Source: Dryomyza anilis
Lineage: Eukaryota; Arthropoda; Insecta; Diptera; Dryomyzidae
Direction of reading: 5' to 3'
NCBI GenBank assembly: GCA_951804985.1
Contig: OX638130.1
Coordinates: 120,479,593 to 120,543,592, forward strand
Length of the DNA: 64,000 nucleotides
Below the pieces are notes generated by a model. It was given only the letters and a program-made list of their open reading frames with translations, was not told the origin of the DNA and made no database searches. Below, in pieces: positions 12,490 to 22,022 of this stretch (position 1 is its first letter; each line of letters opens with the position of its first letter). The translations under genes were made by a program, and so were the position numbers.

Positions 12490-12685
12490 CCACATCAAAA
12501 TTCACCATACCGAAACTCACCATACCGAAACTCACCATACCGAAACTCACCATACCGAAACTCACCATACCGAAACTCACTATACCGAAACTCACCATAC
12601 CGAAACTCACCACACCGAAACTCTCCACATTAAAACTCTCCACACTAAAACTCATCACACTAATCCTCACCTCACTAAAACTTCA
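12490..12685 (+). repeat. 15-bp minisatellite ACCATACCGAAACTC inside the Helitron
   Basis: Near-perfect head-to-tail copies of ACCATACCGAAACTC occur here, decaying to CACACTAAAACTC-type units at the right. The period is a multiple of three, so it keeps frames open on both strands (for example TIPKL repeats), which creates spurious ORFs. The Helitron at 44.5 kb carries a related, more diverged array (CTCACCACACCGAAT). Confidence 0.85.
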
Positions 12686-12716
12686 ACTGTGAAAAACTCT
12701 ACGGGGAAGAATGCTA

Positions 12717-12935
12717 CACCCAGAAAAAAATACTATATAAATAATAGTATTTTACTATTAAAAATTGTCAATAGGATAAATTACTATTTTAATCAGAAAA
12801 TACCATTAAATACTAGAAAATACCTGACATTGTCATTGAGTTTATATGAAAAGATTTATTTTTTGTATACTATTAAATCAATAATTGTCCTATTGACCAA
12901 TTTTAATAGGATTTGAGGGAATTTTTTTCTGGGTG
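12717..12935. mobile_element. MITE family A, copy 1 (TIR CACCCAGAAAAAAAT)
   Basis: The termini CACCCAGAAAAAAAT and ATTTTTTTCTGGGTG are inverted repeats, each flanked by TA, which would fit a TA target duplication (Tc1/mariner-like). The interior is AT-rich and non-coding. Removing the element joins GAATGCTA to CCGAGAAG, restoring a layout like the second Helitron, so this insertion postdates the Helitron. A partial inverted copy lies at 38130. Confidence 0.75.
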
Positions 12936-13208
12936 TACCGAGAAGAATTCTAAGGGGAAATATTCTACGAGGAAGAAGAATCCGAGGAAGAATTTTCTTT
13001 GAGAACAGTTGTTTTGGCGTAGAACTATTTTTCTTTCGGTTACTACATTTATAACACGGACATTTATAAAAAATATTTATAAAAAACGGTCACATCGAAG
13101 CACGGGTCCTTGCTCTACATAATAAAAATGTGCTTTAAATTTATAAAATCACTCTATATCTTTGCAATCACAAAATCTTTGAACGAGTCGAGCAGGGGTC
13201 CAGCTAGT

Positions 13209-15130
13209 ATACAACAAAAACAAAAAATAGAAAATTGCAAAAAAATTATGAAAAGGAGATTCTCACACTGGCCGTGTACTATTTGAGTTAAAATTTAAAT
13301 ACAATTGATTAAGTATTATTATATTTAACTGAAAACATGTTGACCTTTCGACCACTTTAAACGGTAAACACATTATATTCGTCTTACACCGACAAAAAAT
13401 TTTAGAATTTTTTAAAATTCCATTACACCCAGATCAAATAGACTCAATTCAAAATTTTCCAGTTGGTCGAACCATCCTCGTTCTTGTTTTCTTCCGCCTA
13501 TTTAATGAATTGTCCTAAATTCTATTTGCACTTTTTTGTGCTAAAGTAATAAGTATAACATGATCCAGACTCGGTAAGTAAAACGCAGTTCAAATGACAC
13601 GAGCTCATTCGTTGATAATGGCTGGCCAGATCCCAGTACAATATTTTGTTGATTATTTCGCTGATGAGCGCGCGATGGCAGAATGGCATTTGTGCGTGTC
13701 GTTGGCTCATTTACTGCTGCACTCAGAACTGAGGAGTTTGGCAGCAACTCAATGCATTAACTTGTCTCTTGTCTCTGTTGGCATTGAGTACCCACTGCCC
13801 CATTATTAAGTAGTTGTCAGCAGTTGTCTTCAGACTGATCGATCCTCCTCGGACTGAAGAACTACGCGGTTACGGTTGACATTCACTCATAGCGCTTGTC
13901 TACAATTTTCATCAATGAACATTTAATGGCGTTACTGATCGACACAGATCGGCACTGATCACGATCATCGGTGCACTGAACAGTGTTGGGAATTGTGCTA
14001 TGATGTGCTGTGCTGTGCTCAACCCATAACAGTTTTTGGCGCAACGTGCCAAGGTAATTGGAATCAATTAAGTACTTGACAAAGTTGGTTGTCGCACGCC
14101 GTCGCGTCGCGTTTCGTTGTCTCGAAGGAGTCGGCATGCGTTCAAAGTGAAATGCTTCACATATTGCCGGCGTTTCCTCTCCCACCTGGCCCATAGTAAT
14201 GACAACAAATTAGCTGCCGACATAGTAGCTCTTTTTGTGCGCTGTCGCTAGTTGTGGCTGGGCAGCAATTTGTGGGAAACAATTCCTTTAATCGATCCAC
14301 ACGATCAGCATTGCAAGTTGCAAGGACGTTGCTTGCTGCTGTGGACTGTAGACTTTGTAGCCACTTTTAGCATTATTGCTGGCAATCGATTGGCTGGCGT
14401 GAAAGAACATTTTACTTAAGCGACTGTCATGTTTAAAAATTAGCTATTATTACATTTATGTTTTATAAGTATTTCGTAGAATATATTTTTTAAAGTAATT
14501 ATATTAAAAAAATTAATATAGAAAACATGTTTAACACGATGCACTTATCGATCATCGGTGCTACAGCCTTGATAACTTTATTTATTATTTAAATATTCTT
14601 TACTAGATTTTAAAGGACACCAAGATCGGTCATTTAAGTGGGCGAATTTAGTATTCTTAAATTTAACAACATTATTCTTGTTATGAAAACTGTTTTTTAT
14701 ATTTTAAATATATAAAATTAAAGAATATTTTGTGAAATTCAAAATTTTAAGTGAATATTTTAAAGTTAATTTTAATTAACGAGTTTTTATTTGAATTTTT
14801 AGTGACAAGTTCAATTTTTTTTTTGTGTAAAATTTTAAATTATAATTTTTTAATTTAATTTTTTTTATTTTATTTAATTTTTTTTTTATTTTAATTTTTT
14901 ATTTTTTTATTTAATTTTTTAAAATTTTTTTTGTAAAAAAATTTATTTTTTATTTATAAAAAATATGTACATACATTTTTTTGTATTGTTTTGTAACAAT
15001 TTCAACAAAATTCAACAAACTTTTGTTTTCTGTTTTTTTTTTTCTGGGTATTACAAATTTTTAGTGCCAAGGTGGAAATTACATTCGTGCTATCTAAATA
15101 TTCTAAAAAAAAAATAATAAAAAATAAATA
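13209..15130. other. Mixed-composition island (13500-14420), then A/T low-complexity DNA
   Basis: Bases 13500-14420 have balanced composition with overlapping short frames on both strands (for example 13594-13809 and the opposite 13883-14194). None resembles a known protein. From 14430 to 15130 the sequence is A/T low complexity, including long T and A runs and a short stretch of the 19-bp motif near 14795. Confidence 0.3.
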
Positions 15131-15150
15131 AAAAAAAAAATAAAAAAATC
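15131..15150 (-). terminator. Pol III terminator for tRNA-Ser
   Basis: On the plus strand an A-rich run immediately precedes the tRNA. Read on the tRNA strand this gives two long T tracts starting within a few bases of the 3' end, which is the RNA polymerase III termination signal. Confidence 0.8.
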
Positions 15151-15151
15151 T

Positions 15152-15233
15152 CGCTGCGGACAGGATTCGAACCTGTGCGGGTAGAACCCAATGGATTTCA
15201 AGTCCATCTCCTTAACCGCTCGGACACCGCAGC
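15152..15233 (-). tRNA. tRNA-Ser(UGA)
   Basis: Read on the minus strand this is a complete 82-nt type II tRNA. The acceptor stem is GCTGCGG/CCGCAGC (7 of 7 paired) with G as discriminator base. The D-arm contains the A-box sequence GAGCGGTTAAGG. The anticodon stem is ATGGA/TCCAT with loop CTTGAAA, giving anticodon TGA (plus-strand TCA at 15198-15200). A long variable arm (GGGT/ACCC) is characteristic of serine tRNAs, and the T-arm is ACAGG-TTCGAAT-CCTGT with a perfect B box GGTTCGAATCC. There is no intron, and CCA is not encoded, as expected in eukaryotes. A strong T-tract terminator follows. The gene decodes UCA (and related UCN) codons. It lies alone between low-complexity DNA and a minisatellite array, with no other tRNA nearby. 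All features are intact, so it is probably functional. Confidence 0.95.
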
Positions 15234-15349
15234 TCTGAATTCTGCGTAGTTAGTGCAGCACTTATGCTAAACTGCATAAGGAATTGAATTAGTATAGAAA
15301 ATTTCCAGTTTTAGAGAACATTAGCTGTGTTTTTTTCGTAATTTAAATT

Positions 15350-16285
15350 TGAAAAAATAATTTTTAGTGAAAAATTGATATTTTTATTAAAAAATTATTT
15401 TTTTTTTCACTGAAAGTTGATTTTTAGTTTCTTGAATGAAAATTGAAATTTTTAGTAAAATATTGAATTTTAAAATTTAAAAAAAAAAATTAATTATTGG
15501 TGAAAAATTACATTAATAATGAAAATTTTAACGCAAAATTAAATTTTTAGTGAGAAATTGAATTTTTAGTGAAAATTTGATTTTTCTAGTGAAAAATTGA
15601 ATTTTCAGTGAAAATTAAATTTTTAGCAAAAAATTGGTTTTTGGTAAAAAATGGATTGTTTAATAAAAAATTGAATTGAATTTTTAGTCAAAAATTGAAT
15701 ATTTAGTGAAAAATTTATTTTATTAGTGAAAAATTTAATTTTTAGTGAAGATTTGAATTTTTAGTGAAAATTTGAATTTTTAGTGAAAATTTGAATTTTT
15801 AGTGAAAAATTGAATTTCTAGTGAAAAATTGAATTTTTAGTGAATATTTGAATTTTTAGTGAAAAATTGAATTTTTAGTGAAAAATTGAATTTTTTAGTG
15901 AAAAATTGAATTTTTAGTGAAAAATTGAATTTTTAGTGAAAAATTAAATTTTTAGTGAAAAATTGAATTTTTAGTGAAAATTTGAATTTTAAGTGAAAAA
16001 CTGAATTTTTAGTGAAAAATTGAATTTATGTGAAAAATTGAATTTTTAGTGAAAAATTGAATTTTTAGTGAAAAATTTAATTTTTAGTCATAAATTGAAT
16101 ATATGTGAAAATTTTATTTTTTTAGTGAAAAATTTAATTTTTAGTATAAATTTGAATTTTTAGTGAAAATTTGAATTTTTAGTGAAACTTTGAATTTTTA
16201 GTGAAAATTTAAATTTTTAATGAAAATTTGAATTTTTAGTGAAAAATTGAATTTTTAGTGAAAAATTGAATTTTTAGTGAAAAAT
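15350..16285 (+). repeat. 19-bp minisatellite array 2
   Basis: About 0.9 kb of TTGAATTTTTAGTGAAAAA units, more degenerate at the left edge and regular from about 15,760 onward. It has the same orientation and self-complementary structure as array 1. It starts about 120 bp from the 5' end of the divergently oriented tRNA-Ser gene. Confidence 0.9.
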
Positions 16286-18099
16286 CATGCGATGTCTTTA
16301 ATATCCTCATATCGTATTGTTTCTTTTGAAACATGTTCCAATGTCCGTTTTTAATCCGCTTCAATTTTAAATTCATTCGAATATGTTTTGTTTTTTTTTA
16401 TAATACAAAATACTCGTATCTCAAACGAATTAAATCATTCATGTTCTGAAAATGCGACTTTTATTGTCCAATATTTCAATTTCGATCGAAAGTGAATTTT
16501 AGAACATGCCCGATATTTACAATTTTTATTTGTTTTATTTTTATAATTTTCACCAGAAATCGTATAGCATCGCAAAAACATTGATTTATGTCCAACAAAT
16601 TTCTCAACGACCACACATAATAAATTTCTGTCTCTTCAAGTAATACCTAACACAAAAAACAGAGGCCAATTTAAAATCGAGCAATCGCGCCCAGAACAGT
16701 GATCTACTGCTGAGTTGCGACGCAACGGATCACGGATCACTTTGATGCGAACAAGCGAAGCGAACAATTAAAATATTCCTGGAGCTTCAACGCACTTGGA
16801 TGCGGTGACATTATGACACACAAAAAATCCAACAGCAGACGAGTTCCAATCAATCACTTTGCCAGACAGACACCGGACGGACAGACAGACAGACAGCTAC
16901 TGAGAGTATGGTCGGCAATCAAAATAGAGACGTTCCGTTGCTACTACTGTCAGTTTGTCTGTGACAATCAGTTGTCTGGCGCATTTGACGAGAAGACTTT
17001 GAATTAATTCCCACCTAATTGGCGGCCTGTGCCAGTCTAATGCTAATAAAAATTCCGATTGCGTAGTTTACCGAAAAATTTCAAAATGACAGAAACTTTA
17101 TTATGAGGGTCTTTTTTTATTGAATTTTTATGCCTTTTTTGCTAAATCATATTTATTACAAAATACATTTTTTCATTTTATAAACCTTCGCAATAATTTC
17201 TTTTTTTCGCAAACTGTCTGAATTCACTCCGTTGGTAACTTAATATAAAAAAATAATAAACCTCCCGCTGCCTCAAGTGTTTTCTTAATAAAATTTACAG
17301 CAAATGTTTGCACAAATCGCAGCCAATAAAAAATGAAATTTGTTAGTCTCGAAAATGTCCTGCGGCCATAACACTTTAACACCTACGTGCGTTTGTGCGA
17401 TTCCAGCAAACTTAAACCTGGCAAATTGATCTCCAAACATCATCAAAACAAATAAATGCCATAATTCATAAACACTTGTAATATATAGTGGGGGCAAAAG
17501 AAAAATGTAAAAAGTAGGCTCAACACTTCTTTCTTTTTTCACACCTTTGGCTCTTCATAATTAACACACTTCGCACTATAGAGGAGTTTGGGTGGATGTG
17601 GTGCCGAGGCCAATCATTTGATGCCAATCAGCAGCGTGCTCAGTTTTGCGTAGTCGTGGTCCTCCTCAGACACTCAGTCCTCAGTCGCCGAAATCCCTAG
17701 GCTGTTGTTAGATGCCTCTGACAAACAAATATTTATATTGTTCGAGATTGCGTGTAGGTTCAAGGCAGTTATTCATTTGGTCTTCCTGTGAAATTTCATA
17801 TTTCTTTAAGTTAAATTGGATTATGTTGTTAAAAATTTGCAGTTGCATAAAACATGGCACTGTGGAGAGAGCCCTCAGCAAAATCTAAGTTATGCTATAA
17901 ATTTTGGTCCAAAGACTTCGAAGACTTAATGCGGAATGTAGGCGAATTATATAAAAGAAGTTAAAAATCAAAAATAATTCAAATATAAATTTTAAGTGTA
18001 ATATTTACTGAACATTTTTATGTCATGAAAATATTATCTGATCTGATATTTTTATTATTTGATCTTTTTTTTAAATATGTATTTTTGGTAAACATTTTA
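16286..18099. other. Unassigned tract with a mixed-composition island (16600-17760)
   Basis: Bases 16640-17030 and 17330-17760 are less AT-rich and unique-looking. They include a short GACA tract (CGGACGGACAGACAGACAGA, about 16873-16897). Open frames up to 85 codons show no known domain. The remainder is AT-rich. Confidence 0.3.
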
Positions 18100-18850
18100 A
18101 TTTTGGGTGGAAAACTAAATATTTATTTTTCGTAGCAAAATTTAAAGTACTATTTGAATTTTTATCGAACATTTAGTTTTAGTGAACATTTAAATTTTTA
18201 GTAAAAATTTGACTTTTTTGTGAACATTTTTTTTTTTAGTGAACATTTGATTTTTTTTAGTGAACATTTAAATTTTTAGTGAACATTTGCATTATACTTA
18301 TTTTTCGTAGCAAAATATTTTAGTGAACATTTAAATTTTTGGTGTAAATTTGTTTTTTTTTTGTGAACATTTGATTTTTTTTAGTGAACATTAAATTTTT
18401 AGTAAAAATTTGACTTTTTTGTGAACATTTTTTTTTTAGTGAACATTTGATTTTTTTTAGTGAAGATTTAAATTTTTAGTGAACATTTGCATTATACTTA
18501 TTTTTCGTTTCAAAATATTTTAGTGAACATTTAAATTTTTGGTGTAAATTTGATTTTTTTTTTGTGAACATTTGATTTTTTTTAGTGAACATTTGATTTT
18601 TTAGTGAAAGCAAAAGTGAAGTGAAGCAAAATTTAAATTATTTGTAAATATTTGAATTTTTGGTAAACATTTAGTTTTAGTGAACATTTCAGTTTTTAGT
18701 GAACATTTTACTGTTTTGTGAACATTTTTTTTTTTTTAGTGAACATTTAAATTTTTAGTGAACATTTGCAAGTGAATAGTTGAATTTGTAGTGAATATTT
18801 GAACTTTTAGTGAACATTTAAATTTTTAGTGAAAAATTTAATTTTAAGTG
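18100..18850 (+). repeat. Array 3: diverged 20-21-bp variant (AACATTTAAATTTTTAGTG)
   Basis: Units of the form TTTTTAGTGAACATTTAAA repeat with much variation. The TTTTTAGTGAA core is that of the 19-bp family and the orientation is the same, but AAAATTG is replaced by CATTTAA. A ~200-bp segment containing TTGCATTATACTTATTTTTCG recurs (about 18283 and 18487), so a larger unit has been duplicated within the array. Confidence 0.75.
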
Positions 18851-20151
18851 AAACATTCAAATACAGAGTGATTTTGAATTGAGGTATATTCGAATTTATA
18901 ATGAAAATTTCAATATGTTTCTTTTTTAGTTTTTTTTTTTCAAATTGTTCATACATTTCTTGTTATTTTGTATTTCATAAGGTATGTTTTTATTTTTAAA
19001 TTTTTTTAATTTGATCTAAAAATCAATTATTTCTGAAATTTGTTTAAATTTGAAAAGATTGGTTAAAAAAGATATTACAATATTTGAATAATCAACAAAT
19101 CAGTATTACTTAAAATAACAACCTTTTTAAATTCAACTAACACAAATATTTAAACTAAGCCAAATAATATCCGGACTCAAGAATGAAACCCTCTATGAAA
19201 GTCCTTTCATTTCCGCAAACAACATTTCAAAATCCTCCAGACTTCTCGTGTTTCAAATGTTTCAGATTTAAATGTTTCATATTACTTTTGTAATTCAAAT
19301 TTCTTTCATACGTGATTTGTTGCTTCCGTATTTAGTTTTTTGTTCTTTGCATTTTTACAATAAAATATTGACTTTTTTAAACTACTTATTCCATTCAAAA
19401 CAAATCTAGTTTTTGTTTTATCGGAACATATGCTATTTACACAACGCATGCATAAATCTACTCAAACCGCGTTTCTACCACAAAGTCTCAGTTATAATTT
19501 TAAGTAGACCCGGTAAACCATAGTTATCTTTGCCGAAGATCATGTAAGCTGCTTACCGTGAAATGCGGTGGTTTTGCTTTATCTCCCTAGCGCACACCCC
19601 TAATGCAAATCTTTGCAAAACCCTAGCATTACATGTAGCATTACTTGGGTTCGAACAACTATCGAGTCCTGTTGTTGTTTACATAAAAATTTCAAGACAC
19701 CATTTAAGAGGTTGTTTTTCCATTTATAAAAAGTAGGTCAAGCAAGAAAACATGTATTATTTTTGCTTGTACAAAATTATAACGTGTTGCCGACCGACCG
19801 ACCGAACGACCACAATTCAAAGGCGTACCCGACGTAATACGCTTAAGCTTGGAATCTGTGGCGTGTGCTGAGCTGATAACTCAAGTCATTTAAGCTGATT
19901 ATGACAGAGGACAGTTTTTAATTAAAGCAGCCAAAATAATAACAAAGACATTTGCATATTCACAAAAGAAAAGAAAGAAACAGTAACAATATGAAAAATA
20001 TGAGATGGTTTTGCAGTGAAAATGAGCTTCATATATACGATATATCCTGTAAAAACGGATTAAATAATGCCAAAATAAAGATAATATCTTGTGTTGCGAT
20101 GAGATGGATTGGAAAAAAACGAGTTTTCAGACAAAATTATGAACGTTCATA
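18851..20151. other. AT-rich unassigned tract
   Basis: The tract is mostly AT-rich, with a more balanced stretch at about 19480-19910 that includes a CCGACCGACCGACCGAACGA microsatellite-like run. I see no gene, TIR or other element. Confidence 0.3.
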
Positions 20152-20545
20152 GTATTAAACTATTAGTTTTATAGTTTAATAAACTATTAGTTTAATAGTT
20201 TAATAAACTATTAGTTTTATAGTTTAATAAATTATTAGTTTAATAGTTTAATAAATTATTAGTTTAATAGTTTAATAAACTATTAGTTTAATAGTTTAAT
20301 AAACTATTAGTTTAATAGTTTAATAAACTATTAGTTTAATAGTTTAATAAACTATTAGTTTAATAGTTTAATAAACTATTAGTTTAATAGTTTAATAAAC
20401 TATTAGTTTAATAGTTTAATAAACTATTAGTTTAATAGTTTAATAAACTATTAGTTTAATAGTTTAATAAACTATTAGTTTAATAGTTTAATAAACTATT
20501 AGTTTAATAGTTTAATAAACTATTAGTTAAAAAGTATTTAACTAT
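20152..20545. repeat. 24-bp self-complementary AT satellite
   Basis: About 16 nearly identical 24-bp units are present. Each contains AAACTATTA and its reverse complement TAATAGTTT, so the array can pair with itself within and between units. Homogeneity is high between about 20,270 and 20,520, which suggests recent expansion, and decays on both sides. Confidence 0.9.
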
Positions 20546-21165
20546 TAGTTTGAAAACATTAAACAATTAATTAAATAATATTAAACAATTAGTTTAATAA
20601 TATTAAACTATTAATTTAAAGGAATTAAACTATTAGTTTAATAGTATTAAACTATTAGTTTAATAGTATTAAACTATTAGAATAATAGTATTAAACTTTT
20701 AGTTTAATAATATTAAAACATTAGTTTAACAATATTAAACCATTAGTTTAATAATATTAAACTATTAATTAGCCGCGCTAGCTCAGTGGTTAGTGCGTTG
20801 GACTGTGAGTCGAAAGGTCCCCGGTTCAAGTCTGGACTGGGGCTAACAACATTTTTTCATAGAAACATTTTTCTATACCGCAGTACCTCTCGGCAGTAAA
20901 TGGCAAGTCTACGAGAGTAAAACTTTGCCTATTAAAAGCTCTACCCGCCGTTCGGATTCGGCAATAAACTGTAGATCCCACCACTTTGAGTACAAATATA
21001 ACACGCACAGCTCAAATGGTGAGAGAGCTCGGCATAAGTTCTAATAGGACTGTAGCGCCAAACTATTATTATTAAACTATTAGTTTAATAGTATTAAACT
21101 ATTTGTTTAATAGTAGTAAACTATTAGTTTATTAGTATTAAACTATTAGTTTAACTATTAAATTA
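20546..21165. repeat. Diverged flank of the AT satellite
   Basis: Units such as TTAGTTTAATAGTATTAAAC (about 22 bp) continue to 20770 and resume from about 21060 to 21165. They are the same satellite in older, more variable form, split by the SINE at 20771-21073. Confidence 0.8.
20771..21073 (+). mobile_element. tRNA-derived SINE
   Basis: The first 74 bases resemble a tRNA: acceptor-like AGCCGCG against TGGGGCT (one G-G mismatch and one G-T), A box TAGCTCAGTGG (20779-20789), anticodon-like loop CTGTGAG with GTG at 20805-20807, and a B box GGTTCAAGTCT (20823-20833) two changes from consensus. A non-tRNA body of ~215 bp follows, including CCGCCGTTCGGATTCGGC and GAGAGCTCGGC. From memory these resemble tails of other dipteran retroposons. 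The element ends in a short (ATT)n tail. Because it sits in satellite containing AAACTATTA, a target duplication cannot be told apart from satellite units. Confidence 0.75.
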
Positions 21166-21730
21166 ATTTTTAATGAAGATTAATGTTAACATTTATGACA
21201 TACATTGATTCAAGTTGAATTTAGTATATTAAAATAAAAGAAAAATAAGTTAAAGAAAGAATTTTCTTAAATTCTCACAGACCTATTAGATATCTACTTT
21301 AGCAGAGTTCACTAAGTAATGTGCAAATCGTATTGGTCATGATCGGATTATGACAAGGATAAAATTCAATGATCAGTTTGCGATCATGGTTCTATTCCTT
21401 TTTTTACTAGGGGAACTCAAAATTGCCTAAATAATATTTCATTCGAGAATCAAGGGAATATATTTTTTGAATGGCGCAAAAAATATCTCAACGAACTCGA
21501 GAATGATTTAATTTCTGTTGTGGAATTTCCATTCAAACTGATTTCAGAACACTTTCTTGATCTTTCATTGGTCAAATTCATTACATACCTTAAAACAAAA
21601 ATTACGTAAACCGACTTGAATTATTCCTAAATATATGAAAAACATATCCAAAGTATCAGAGCTCACTTTCTATACTGTCAGTTTGGTTTTAGGAAATACC
21701 ACACTTTCAGCAGTCCCATTTGAATTGACT
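21166..21730. other. AT-rich tract, possible remnant of family F
   Basis: TGGTCATGATCGGATTATGACAAGG (from about 21335) through TTTTTACTAGGGG (to about 21413) resembles the right part of family F elements (GATCATG words, ACTAGGG end) but is very diverged. Nothing else is identifiable before the retrotransposon. Confidence 0.25.
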
Positions 21731-21742
21731 TAACAAAGAAAC
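21731..21742. repeat. Target-site duplication, left copy
   Basis: TAACAAAGAAAC at 21731-21742 is repeated exactly at 25056-25067, immediately outside the RTE element. The first TAA of the right copy could also belong to the AAGT tail, so the minimal duplication is about 9-12 bp. Confidence 0.85.
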
Positions 21743-21762
21743 TATGGGGGCGATTATCACAA

Positions 21763-21797
21763 GGCAACGTGTCTGAGTGCTTCAACATGGCGAAGCC
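21763..21797 (+). ncRNA. 3' half of a probable HDV-fold self-cleaving ribozyme
   Basis: GGCAAC (21763-21768) is followed by a stem CGTGT/ACATG (21768-21772 with 21785-21789, one G-U), extended by TGAG/TTCA with loop TGC and one bulged C. It is then followed by GCGAAGCC, giving ATGGCGAA across the stem base. GGCAAC, stem P4, then GGCGAA is the arrangement of the second half of HDV-like ribozymes, in which the C of GGCGAA is catalytic. Such ribozymes are known at 5' ends of R2 and some RTE elements. Only ~20 bases precede it, too few for the other helices (P1, P2, P3), so this copy is probably 5'-truncated and inactive in cleavage. Confidence 0.4.
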
Positions 21798-22022
21798 AGC
21801 GCAATCCTTGTCGGTGTCGTCTCAAGTCAACTCACTGGTCACCAGAATTGACAAATTGTCAAATGGTGACACCTCCACTTCGGTGGAAGTCCTCCTCGTG
21901 GAAGTCCCTGGAAACGGCGCTCTACACCACCCGGTGTAGAAGTCGGCTAAAGTGAGTGGCGAGCATCTCCCTCAGAGTGAGGGTTCGTGCGTTGGGTTTG
22001 GGTCCCACCACGGAAAAAACCC

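Larger units (their letters stand above)
12380..13208 (+). mobile_element. Non-autonomous Helitron-like element, copy 1
   Basis: The element has a GTGGCACCTCCCCATATGAGG block near its left end, an internal 15-bp minisatellite, GAAGAATTC/GGGGAA-rich text, and ends GGGGTCCAGCTAGT at 13208 followed by A. The terminal CTAGT preceded by GC-rich text is typical of Helitron 3' ends (CTRRT). The copy at 44523-45024 has the same block order and ends CCTGCTAGT. No Rep/helicase coding is present. The left boundary is approximate. A MITE (12717-12935) is nested inside. Confidence 0.6.

Noticed and set aside
12420..12692. Open frames with TIPKL or YRNSP repeats
   Set aside because: Produced by a 15-bp (multiple of three) minisatellite inside a Helitron, open in several frames on both strands.
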